Of a stretch of DNA of 64,000 bases, positions 27,614-35,864 are shown one piece after another. The first letter of the stretch is position 1; each line of letters opens with the position of its first letter. The DNA is from Brachycybe producta. Taxonomy: Eukaryota; Arthropoda; Diplopoda; Playtdesmida; Andrognathidae. The notes under the pieces are model-generated. The model was not told where the DNA came from, made no database searches, and saw only the letters and a program-made list of their open reading frames with translations. The stretch spans positions 1,906,501-1,970,500 of the forward strand of contig JAUPFP010000033.1 of assembly GCA_036925085.1 (NCBI GenBank), written 5' to 3'. The position numbers were made by a program, and so were the translations under genes.

Positions 27614-29194
27614 TTACGTGCAATCAAATATATACTCTATTGCTACAGTTTCTATATCCAAAGTGGTCGTAGCTTCTGCTGCTTCCTCTGCTGGAAGTTT
27701 CTCTTTTTGACGTTTTCCCTTCCTAAAATCAATCCCATGTTCATTTCTCATGTGGACTTTCAAAGGAAGAGCTGTTTTTGTACGATATCCACACATGTCG
27801 CATGCGTGTTTATATTCCTCTTCGTTGCTGTGACATTGCATATGAAGTTTAAACGCTACTTTTTGTTTATACTTTGTACCGCAGATGTCACACATGTATG
27901 GTTTCACTCCCATGTGTATGGCCATAACATGCTTTTTCAGTACTTCCTTCGTCTTAAAACGTTTACCACATTCTTCGCACATGTAGTCTCGCACGTCCTT
28001 ATGCGTTAAGCGCTCATGTTTCCTCAAACGTGTCATGTCCGGAGCGTGAAAGTTACATTCTTTGCATTTGTGCCTTCCCAGGTGTTCGTGCTTTATTCGA
28101 GCATGAGCTCGTAGTTGGTGTTTTGCAAAACAAACGAAATCGCACTTTGTACACTTGACGTTCATTTCGAGTGGATTTCCATCCATATCCACATGATGTA
28201 CAGCCATTATATGTCGCTTTAGCATTGTTTTTCGAATCGACTTGTGGCCACAGTATTTACACGTAGGACATTCTGTTCCACAATTTGCATCACGATGTGC
28301 AATATACTTAGTTTCGTTTTCAAATTCTTTATTACACATTTTGCAAGTGTACTGCTTTGAACGTTTTCGACTTTCATTTTTCTTCGAAGAAGATTCTTGA
28401 ATTTCACTGTTTGTTTCTTCGTTGGAGTCTGTTTTCGTTAGCTTCCGTGGAGTTTGAATCGAATTTCTTTTTCGAATTGGTTTATTTACTAAATGTTTAA
28501 CTTTTCTTTTACGCTTCTGTGGTTCTCTATTCTGGCTAGTTTCCTTCTGTGGCAGTCCATTCTGGTAATTTTTCTTCTCTGTAGGGCTACTAGCTATTTT
28601 GTCTCCCTCGGTATCGCAATCCTTGATACCGTTTGTACTCAACCTTGATTCTTTGTCAACAGTTGGAGGAATAGATACCGCCATTTTTTCATGATTTTGC
28701 TTCTTCAACCGAATTTGTGGCAATACATTGCATTGAGTTGTAATGTGGTTACGTTTAGGCTTCTCTACAAGTTTTCCCTTGTAGTGCCATTCACAGAGGC
28801 TTTTCTTTAAACTCTGGATCCCTAAACTGTCTGCGATGTGTAACATACAATCGGCATGTTCTTTAGGAACCGTTGTTTTTCCTGTGTATGCAAACTCAAT
28901 GAAATAATTCAAGTCCTCAGCATGATGAGCGACGCTGTCTAAATTGAGACGCTGAATTATGTTAATGGTTTCACCTGGACTTCCATCCTTAGCAAGAATT
29001 TGTTGAGTGTCACCTGATCGAAGGGCCTCCTTGAGTACGGGCATAAGAAGCACAAGAACACACTTGTGGACTTTTTTCTGTTGTCCGTGACAGGTGACAC
29101 TGAAGTCCACCAGATATTCCTCGTTAAAGAACTCCCATAGTTGGGTTGACAAATCTTTGTTGTGTCCCTTCCAATCTAAACGTATTTCTCCCAT
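27614..29194 (-). CDS. B9: BTB-C2H2 zinc finger protein (KKVHKC group)
   Basis: 526 aa from MGEIRLDWKGHNKDLSTQ. BTB about 5-120 with QQKKVHKCVLVLLMPVLKEA and a shortened loop (SGDTQQILAKDG). The linker lacks R-L-R-P-R. It has a Q/N/K-rich segment (QNGLPQKETSQNREPQ) and KRKRKVK. Seven fingers at about 284-490: F1 is absent, F2 is C2HC (HRDANC), and the hinge reads VDMDGNPLEMN. The tail RKGKRQKEKLP...IETVAIEYIFDCT is very close to B10. B9, B10 and the adjacent B11 and B12 form one block of recent duplicates. Intron predicted at 29199-29299. Confidence 0.93.
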   Translation of the reverse strand: MGEIRLDWKGHNKDLSTQLWEFFNEEYLVDFSVTCHGQQKKVHKCVLVLLMPVLKEALRSGDTQQILAKDGSPGETINIIQRLNLDSVAHHAEDLNYFIEFAYTGKTTVPKEHADCMLHIADSLGIQSLKKSLCEWHYKGKLVEKPKRNHITTQCNVLPQIRLKKQNHEKMAVSIPPTVDKESRLSTNGIKDCDTEGDKIASSPTEKKNYQNGLPQKETSQNREPQKRKRKVKHLVNKPIRKRNSIQTPRKLTKTDSNEETNSEIQESSSKKNESRKRSKQYTCKMCNKEFENETKYIAHRDANCGTECPTCKYCGHKSIRKTMLKRHIMAVHHVDMDGNPLEMNVKCTKCDFVCFAKHQLRAHARIKHEHLGRHKCKECNFHAPDMTRLRKHERLTHKDVRDYMCEECGKRFKTKEVLKKHVMAIHMGVKPYMCDICGTKYKQKVAFKLHMQCHSNEEEYKHACDMCGYRTKTALPLKVHMRNEHGIDFRKGKRQKEKLPAEEAAEATTTLDIETVAIEYIFDCT

Positions 29195-29198
29195 GTCA

Positions 29199-29299
29199 CT
29201 GAAAAGTTTAATTTAAAAAATGGTACACAGCAATATGATAATGAACAAAATACCATTTTATTTGTAAATATTAATTATTAGTAATTATAATTACCATAC
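29199..29299 (-). other. Predicted 5'UTR intron of B9
   Basis: Donor GTATGG (29294-29299) or the overlapping GTAATT, with acceptor TTAAACTTTTCAG|TGACATG (AG at 29199-29200). The acceptor is excellent and the donor choice is uncertain. Length about 101 bp. Confidence 0.5.
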
Positions 29300-29426
29300 A
29301 GCTTGAGCTTCTGTAGTCTACAATGCGAAATTCAAGCGTGGTATTTTCACCAGGTTGAATTTCATCCACTTTCTTTTTGCTTTCGCTAATCGCTATAGCC
29401 ACCTATATAACTCGCTATCAAGTGCC

Positions 29427-29441
29427 AAAAGGTGGCGCCAC
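29427..29441 (+). promoter_or_regulatory. CTCF-like element upstream of B9
   Basis: AAAAGGTGGCGCCAC, 233 bp upstream of the ATG, with AGGTGGCGCC at its core. This is the form usual for insect CTCF sites. Confidence 0.65.
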
Positions 29442-29478
29442 AGTCTTTTAAAGCCTGTATATTGCTACAACAAAAATA

Positions 29479-29669
29479 CAGGCAAGTAAAGGCAGAAGAT
29501 ACAGTCGTTTGCCCCGCCCCTTATGACGACTGGCAACTTTTAATTGGTTTGTTATGAGGTCTGATGTCATGTACCCCGCTCTTTTCAATTTCTAATTGGT
29601 TGATATTTGTACTGACGCTCATAAAAGGGGCGGAGCAAACAACTGTATCTTCTTGTCTTTACATGCCTG
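29479..29669. mobile_element. Family B foldback element with TA duplication
   Basis: A 191 bp element starting CAGGCAAGTAAAGGCAGAAG and ending inverted TCTTTACATGCCTG, flanked on both sides by TA. Left and right arms share GTTTGCCCCGCCCCTTATGA and its inverted counterpart. The interior 'ggcaacttttaattggtttg' links it with the copies at 11042, 41235 and 58481. The TA duplication suggests Tc1/mariner-type mobilisation. Confidence 0.75.
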
Positions 29670-29938
29670 TACAAAAAACAGGCTGACGGCGGGCAGGTGT
29701 AGGGCTTCAGGTACTATGTTTCTTGAAAAATGTTAAAACACTAAAATCTCAGAATACAATCAGGTTAAAATTTTGCATGAAATACACAAAACGCAGAATT
29801 TCAAAAATAATTATTTTAATCTTTGTGAATTTTTATTTGCATAAAAGTTTTAGACCTTCTACAATTATAATATAATTGCAAATCAATATGACTTATTATT
29901 TCAGTGGGATTTTTTTCAGCGAGTCTGAACTTTCCCTT

Positions 29939-30326
29939 ATACCTTGTACACACATGAGTTAAATGAATTCAAATTAAATGTGTTTAGGTGAATTATACGC
30001 GGAATCCAGTTAAGGACATGAACACCAAAAAAAATTGACTTTATTATTAATATTTTAAATTGAAATACTAAATCAGTATTTTGTCAATAAACTATTGACA
30101 AAATATTGATTTAGTATTTCAATTTAAAATATTAATGATAAAGTCAATTTATATTTGGTTCATGTTCGCATGAGATATATTATATTTAAGTATTAACTCA
30201 ATATTTTCAGATTATTAAGTGAATAAATTGAATTCGACAACATATTGTTTGTTTGTCCTTCACAGGGCTCTGTAGAACACGTTTATTATTTAAATGCATT
30301 TAAATTATCAGGTGTGTACTAGGTAT
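29939..30326. mobile_element. Family C foldback element, inverted and longer
   Basis: Starts ATACCTTGTACACACATGAG and ends GTGTGTACTAGGTAT. It runs in the opposite direction to 7071-7363 and, at 388 bp, has an extra internal inverted duplication of 'tattgacaaaatattgattt'. Confidence 0.7.
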
Positions 30327-30454
30327 TACAGCCAGTTCAGTCCACAGTTAAGACAGAGGTTAGAGTTGATCAATATTCCGACTTAAAAGGCAATAAGAAA
30401 AAACTAAAGTAAAGGCTTAATAACAAGAGAGTTTTATTACATATCTGCAAAACA

Positions 30455-30460
30455 TTTAAT
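30455..30460 (-). terminator. Poly(A) signal variant of B10
   Basis: ATTAAA on the minus strand, about 66 bp past the stop, in the same context as the AATAAA of B9 (TTTTTCATTAAATGTTTTGC). Confidence 0.5.
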
Positions 30461-30525
30461 GAAAAATATTTCAAAACTTACAAAATGTACTTTTTTTTAA
30501 TGAGAACTTTGTACATTATGCTATG

Positions 30526-32214
30526 TTAGATACAATCAAATATGTACTCTATTGCTACAGTTTCTATTTCCAAAGTGGCTGTTGCTGCTTCTGTTTCTAC
30601 TGGAAGTTCCTGTTTCTGTTTTGGACGTTTTCCCTTTCTAAAATCGAGCCCGTGTTCCTTTCGCATGTGGACTTTCAAAGGAAGAGCTGTTTTTGTACGA
30701 AATCCGCAAACGCCGCATGCGTGTTTATATTCTTCGTCATTATTGTGACATTGCATGTGAAGTTTAAACGGTACTTTATGCTTATACTTCGTACCACAAA
30801 TCTCGCACATGTATGGTTTTACACCTTTGTGTACCACCAAAACGTGTCTTTTCAGTACTTCCTTAGTCTTATACTGTTTTCCACATTCGTCGCACATGAA
30901 CTCTCTTATGTCTTTATGGGTTAAGCGTTCGTGTTTTCTCAAACGCGTACTGGAGGGAGCTGTGAAGCTGCATTCGGTGCATTTGTGCCTGCCCAGGTAT
31001 TCGTGCTTCGTACGGTCGTGAGCTCGTAGTTGGTGCTTCGCGTAACATACAAAGTCACACTTTGGACACTTGACGTTCATTTCGAGTGGATTTTCATCCA
31101 TATCCACATGGTGAACGGCCATTATGTGACGTTTAAGAAAAGCTTTTCGACGTGTTTTGTGGCCACAGTATTTGCACGTAGGAGGTTCTGTTCCACAGTT
31201 TGCATCACGATGTGAAACGTACTGAGTTTCGTTTTGAAATTCTTTATTACATAACTTGCAAACGTATTGCTTCAAACGTTTTCCACCGTTCTGCGGAGCT
31301 TTCGTTGACTTTCTTTTTCGGGTTTTCTTTACTACGATTCCAACTTCGCTTTTACGCTTTTGTGGTTCTTCAATCTGATCAGTTTCTTTTGGTTGCTCTA
31401 CAATCTGCTCAGTTTCCGTTGGCTGTTCTCCAATGTGATCAGTTTCCATCGGTAATTGTTCGCCAATAGGCTCAGTATCCGTTGGTTGTTCTCCAATGTG
31501 GTCAGTTTCCATCGGTAATTGTTCGCCAATCAGCTCAGTTTCCGTCTGCGTTTCTCCAATCTGGTCAGTTTCCTTCTCTGTGGCGCTATTAGTGGTTTTG
31601 TCTTCCTCATTGCCACAACCCTCGATATCGTTTGGGATATTACTAATCAAAATGATCTCTTGGGCGACTATAGGCGGATTATCTATGACCACGTTTTCCT
31701 CATTTTGCTCAGCGTTCTTCAGCTGAGGATCGGATTCTTCTATGATTTCATTAGATTCGGACTTGTCTGAAAGTTTCCCCTTCTTGTGCCATCGACAGAT
31801 GCTTTTCTTTAAACTCTTTATCCCCAAACTGTCTGCAATGTTTAAAATACAATCGGCATGTTCCTTAGGAACGGTCGTTCTCCCAGTGTATGCAAATTCA
31901 ATCAGATAGTTCATATCCTCTGCATGATGCGCGACGCTGTCTAAATTGAGACACTGAGGCTTCTTTGTTGATTCGCCAGCTGAACTTCCATCCTCAGCAG
32001 CAGGTTTTTCTTTATCGCAAATGAGAATGCCACTCGAACCGAGGGCTTCCTTGAGTATAGGCATAAGAAGCACAAGAACACACTTGTGGACTTTCTTCTG
32101 CTGCCCGTGACAACTGATACTGAAGTCCACCAGATATTCCTCGCCACAGAACTCCCATAGTTTATCGGACAAGGCTCTGTTATGTCCTTTCACCTCTAAC
32201 TGCATTTCCCCCAT
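30526..32214 (-). CDS. B10: BTB-C2H2 zinc finger protein (KKVHKC group) with linker repeat
   Basis: 562 aa from MGEMQLEVKGHNRALSDK. Nineteen further in-frame codons upstream are excluded because a splice acceptor (TTGTTGTGCAG, AG at 32241-32242) lies among them. The otherwise conserved first Trp of the BTB domain is Val (LEVKGH). BTB about 5-125, with EFCGEEYLVDFSISCHG. Linker: acidic part, then a repeated segment with two copies of a 21-residue unit (IGEQLPMETDHIGEQPT...) and flanking related pieces, then KKTRKRK. Seven fingers at about 319-525, F1 absent. F6 has KQYKTKEVLKRH. Tail ends IETVAIEYIFDCI as in B9. Repeat units contain Glu and Thr only as charged or polar spacers; function unknown. 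Confidence 0.93.
   Translation of the reverse strand: MGEMQLEVKGHNRALSDKLWEFCGEEYLVDFSISCHGQQKKVHKCVLVLLMPILKEALGSSGILICDKEKPAAEDGSSAGESTKKPQCLNLDSVAHHAEDMNYLIEFAYTGRTTVPKEHADCILNIADSLGIKSLKKSICRWHKKGKLSDKSESNEIIEESDPQLKNAEQNEENVVIDNPPIVAQEIILISNIPNDIEGCGNEEDKTTNSATEKETDQIGETQTETELIGEQLPMETDHIGEQPTDTEPIGEQLPMETDHIGEQPTETEQIVEQPKETDQIEEPQKRKSEVGIVVKKTRKRKSTKAPQNGGKRLKQYVCKLCNKEFQNETQYVSHRDANCGTEPPTCKYCGHKTRRKAFLKRHIMAVHHVDMDENPLEMNVKCPKCDFVCYAKHQLRAHDRTKHEYLGRHKCTECSFTAPSSTRLRKHERLTHKDIREFMCDECGKQYKTKEVLKRHVLVVHKGVKPYMCEICGTKYKHKVPFKLHMQCHNNDEEYKHACGVCGFRTKTALPLKVHMRKEHGLDFRKGKRPKQKQELPVETEAATATLEIETVAIEYIFDCI
31370..31575 (-). repeat. Coding repeat in B10 linker
   Basis: About 30 bp sub-units (encoding IGEQ[LP]..[TM]ET[DE].) arranged as two 63 bp higher-order units with partial units at both ends. 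Less homogeneous than those of B7, B12 and B16. Confidence 0.8.
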
Positions 32215-32240
32215 GTCCTTGAAATGGTGAATTGCGATAC

Positions 32241-32318
32241 CTGCACAACAACGATAGATGAACATGTACAATTAAATTTATAATAAGATTAAATGATTAG
32301 TAATTGTAATTAACATAC
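32241..32318 (-). other. Predicted 5'UTR intron of B10
   Basis: Donor AGCT|GTATGT (32313-32318) and acceptor TTGTTGTGCAG|GTATCG (AG at 32241-32242) give a 78 bp intron. GTATGT is a full donor match. Confidence 0.55.
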
Positions 32319-32424
32319 AGCTTTGTAGAGAGGGTTGGAATTTTCTTGTCTTCAATGGTTATTAACAGTATTTGGTTTATAAGTAATTAGCCACTTTCAC
32401 AAAAGATGGAAATTATCAAATCCC

Positions 32425-32437
32425 ACAAGATGGCAGA
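32425..32437 (+). promoter_or_regulatory. CTCF-like element upstream of B10
   Basis: CACAAGATGGCAG, 211 bp upstream of the ATG, with a broken second copy (CACAAAAGATGGAAAT) 27 bp to its left. The 3' half (CAC) is lost. Confidence 0.5.
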
Positions 32438-32439
32438 CA

Positions 32440-32885
32440 TCCAAGCAACATAAATATAGAGGTAGCGACACTAAATGAGAAGAAAGTTGTGTGTGAGTGA
32501 TCTGTAATAATATATAGCCTCTCTTCAAGGCCATCCTTTGTTAATTATTAATTCAATATGAGTATAGAGTTACTTCAACTAAATGCGTTGCCTATGGAAC
32601 ATTTCGTCAGGGTTAAGTGTGGCCATTGGATGGCGCCACCTATAGTTAGAGCTCAGTTACTTTTCAATTAAACTATATATATAATAATAAATAATAATTT
32701 TAATTAATTTATTCAATTAAAATACAAAAAAAAGTCTTATACAAAAAATCCAAGGTTTTTTTATTAAGAAAAATGGAACGTAAAATCTTAGGCTATACAA
32801 TTAACGTTCACTAACTCAAGCGACATTTTTCTGCAACATGGAGTTGAGCTACCTCTATATATTAATCTCGCATACTGTTGAATTC
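32440..32885. mobile_element. Family D elements, composite
   Basis: One end ('ataaatatagaggtagcgac', 'tgtgtgagtgatctgtaata') lies in reverse order, followed by 'tggaacatttcgtcagggtt' and GTGGCCATTGGATGGCGCCA and, at the right, 'catggagttgagctacctct'. This looks like one element nested in or fused to another. GGATGGCGCCACC is a CTCF-like core. Confidence 0.55.
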
Positions 32886-33260
32886 TTGCTGACGCCCTCT
32901 GGCGAACGGCCTTACACTATTGAATTCCCTATCCTAATATAAACCAATGGCCTAAAATGACAAGAGGTAAACATGATTTCACTATTTTAAACTGAAATAG
33001 TGAATTGAATTTAACAGCTAAGATTCAATAATAATCGAACATTATTAATTTTAATATTTTCACAAAACAAATAAAAACTTACACGCTATTACAAAATATT
33101 CTGTCTTGTCTGAAATGAAAGTGCATTTTATGTAATGAATCTTGAACTTCGGATTTCTGGAAATTAAAAAAAAATACAATTTTAAAAATTTGTTAAAATT
33201 TTAAGTTGTAAATTTAAATTTTAACCAGTTCTTCAAATGTGAAAATGTTATATACAATTT

Positions 33261-34799
33261 CTAAGATTGAATCATATACTCTATTGTTAAAGTTTCTAAA
33301 TCAAAACTATCTGTTGGAAGTTCCTGTTTTGGACGTTTACTTTTCTTAAATTCGACTCCGTGTTCCCTTCGCATATGCCTACTCAAACCAAGTTTACATC
33401 TCGAACGATATCCACAAGTGTCGCAAACATATATGTATTCCTCATCATTGTTGTGACATGCCATGTGAAGATTGAATTGTTTTCTATGCTTATACTTCGT
33501 ACCACAAATGTCACATATAAATGGCTTAACTCCCATGTGTACGGCCATAACGTGATTATTCAGAACTTCCTTTGTCTGAAACCGTTTTCCACATTCCTCG
33601 CACACAAACTCTCTTATGTTACTATGCGTTAACCGCTCGTGTTTCTTCATTCGTGTCGTGTTGGGAGCGGTGAAGCTACATTCCTTGCATTTGTGCCTAC
33701 CCACATGATCGTGCTTTGTTCTTTCATGTGCTTGCAGTTGGTGTTTCGTGTAACAGACAAAGTCGCACTTTGTACAATTGACGTTCATTTCGAGTGCATT
33801 TCCATCCATATCTACATGGTGTATCGCCATTATGTGACGTTTAAGAAAAAATATTCGACGTGTGGTATGGCCACAATATTTGCATTTAGGAACTTCTGTT
33901 CCGAATTTCGTATCACTAGGTACGACATCCTGCGTTTCGTCTTCAAATCCATTCGTACATACCTCGGAAGTGAACTGTTTCAAACAATCGAGACTTTCAT
34001 TTAAATTAGCTCCATCATTAAGCGACGTTTCTTGTTTTTCTTTCAAAATATTTTCGTGACTTTCAATTTTTGCTTCCTCGTTAAAGTCCGTTTTCGTTAC
34101 TTCCAGCGGAGTTTCCGTTGTTTTCTTTTCGATAAAATCATCTTTGCTTTTGCACTTCTGTGATAGTCCATTTTGGTTATTTTTGTCGATATCGTTCAGA
34201 CTAGTAATTAATAATGTCGGCTCTTCAACGACAATAAAAGGCAAATTCAAGTTAGAACAAACTATTAACTCGCCTTCCTCACTTTGCATAACATTTTTCA
34301 GTTGAATTCGTGGTTCGGGGCTACACTGAGTTGCAACATCACAATATTTCGGCTTATCTGCAAGTTTTCCCTTGTAGTGCCACTGACAGATGCTTTTCTT
34401 TAAACTCTGGATCCGCATACTGTCTGCAATGTGCAACATACAATCGGCATGTTCTTTAGGAACTTTCGTTTTTCCCGTGTACACAAACTCAATGAGATAG
34501 TCAATGTCTTCTGCATGGTGAGCAACACTGTCTAAATTGAAACATCGAGGTATGTCCGTGGATTCACCTGGACTTCCATCTTTAGAAATTTCTTCTTGAT
34601 CGCAAAGGAGATTGCCACTTGATCTGAGGACCCCTTTGAGTATTGGCATAAGAAGCACAAGAACACACTTGTGGACTTTCTTTTCTTGTCCGTGGAAAGT
34701 GATACTGAAGTCCACCAGATATTCCTCGTTGCAAAACTCCCATAGTTTGGTGGCCAAATCTTTGTCGTGATTTTCCCACTCTAAGCATATTTCTCCCAT
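33261..34799 (-). CDS. B11: BTB-C2H2 zinc finger protein with a decayed F2
   Basis: 512 aa from MGEICLEWENHDKDLATK. BTB about 5-125, with SITFHGQEKKVHKC (Cys of CHG replaced by Phe). No R-L-R-P-R and no obvious basic NLS. The stub SLDC followed by LKQFTSEVC marks the place where F1 was deleted, as in B4. F2 (about 278-305) is degenerate: first Cys to Ser, the His gone and the terminal Cys to Phe (DTKFGTE for DANCGTE), so it cannot bind zinc. Six intact fingers at about 306-484. The hinge is VDMDGNALEMN. Tail IEYMIQS. Otherwise close to B12 in F3-F6. An open frame with a lost zinc site suggests ongoing loss of this finger in the sub-family. Confidence 0.92.
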   Translation of the reverse strand: MGEICLEWENHDKDLATKLWEFCNEEYLVDFSITFHGQEKKVHKCVLVLLMPILKGVLRSSGNLLCDQEEISKDGSPGESTDIPRCFNLDSVAHHAEDIDYLIEFVYTGKTKVPKEHADCMLHIADSMRIQSLKKSICQWHYKGKLADKPKYCDVATQCSPEPRIQLKNVMQSEEGELIVCSNLNLPFIVVEEPTLLITSLNDIDKNNQNGLSQKCKSKDDFIEKKTTETPLEVTKTDFNEEAKIESHENILKEKQETSLNDGANLNESLDCLKQFTSEVCTNGFEDETQDVVPSDTKFGTEVPKCKYCGHTTRRIFFLKRHIMAIHHVDMDGNALEMNVNCTKCDFVCYTKHQLQAHERTKHDHVGRHKCKECSFTAPNTTRMKKHERLTHSNIREFVCEECGKRFQTKEVLNNHVMAVHMGVKPFICDICGTKYKHRKQFNLHMACHNNDEEYIYVCDTCGYRSRCKLGLSRHMRREHGVEFKKSKRPKQELPTDSFDLETLTIEYMIQS

Positions 34800-35024
34800 G
34801 TTTCTCTAAAATGGAGAATTTCGATACCTGCGTGAAAAAATTATAAGGCTCCTGTACCCTTTTATATATGGCTATATTTCTTAAGAAAACTTTACTTGTC
34901 TTGGATGTATGGATTCAAACGTGACACCTTTACCATAGCCTTCTATAGATACCTTGCCTTTACTATCAACCAGGGTGAATTAAAACGTCTAGTCACTACC
35001 GTGCCTTGTGTTGCACGTCTTTCT

Positions 35025-35040
35025 CGTATAGTGGCGCTGC
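35025..35040 (+). promoter_or_regulatory. Weak CTCF-like element upstream of B11
   Basis: CGTATAGTGGCGCTGC, 226 bp upstream of the ATG. GTGGCGCTGC is retained, but the AGR half is changed to ATA, so this is a weak candidate that relies on its position. Confidence 0.35.
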
Positions 35041-35044
35041 AATC

Positions 35045-35864
35045 TCATTATACAGTATGTCGTATAAGTCGAGCATCATAAGGCCCCCCCCAGATCTATT
35101 AATCTTTATTCTGTAATAAGGGGCTAATCTAATGGATCTTGAATCTCTGAATCTTCGAGTGCCAACACCACTGAATTTTTATCTCTGGATATTTCGTCTC
35201 GATTTTTCCATAATCAGGAAGAATTTTGGAGACATTGAGCATTTTCTGTGAATAATAATACAATTTATTATTATTGATTGTTTCAATGATGTCAGACCTA
35301 TGAGACACCCTGTAGAAACTTACCTTTCGCCGTGATTATTATGAGTGGGTTTTTTAATATACTAATTACCATAACCTTCTACTACATAACAGTTGTATAC
35401 TGTGTTGTATACTAGTTGTATATTGTGTAATTAGTAATAATTAATTAATAAGGCCAAAAGTTTGCATAAAATGCAAAAAAGAAACGTATAGGCCTACTCA
35501 TGGCTCCCCAACCCCTTTTGGGTACATAATAATACCATTTGAGGGCCATATATATGTGCAATAATAGTCAGTTTAATCCAAAATAAAAATTGCATAAAAT
35601 GCATAATTTTTAGAAATTTGTATAATTTCATTTACCTTATTTAAAAAAAAAACACTTTTGATGAGAGAAAAAAAAATTATACAAAAAGTTTTTTTTGTTG
35701 CATAAAATACACAATTTCTAAAAATAATTTGCACCTTTTTGAATTTTCATTTGCTTAAAAGTTTTGCTTTTAGTAAAACACTTTTAAGCTTAGAGATGTC
35801 GCATCCAATTTTGGCTTATAATTGGCCATTACACGAAATGAATATCCTATTTCGCAAAATTCTT
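35045..35864. other. Intergenic, AT-rich
   Basis: No gene. 35575-35780 holds the dispersed AT-rich repeat (two copies of 'gcataaaatgcataattttt'-like sequence) also seen near 11285 and 29770. No clear AATAAA next to the B12 stop was seen. Confidence 0.35.
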
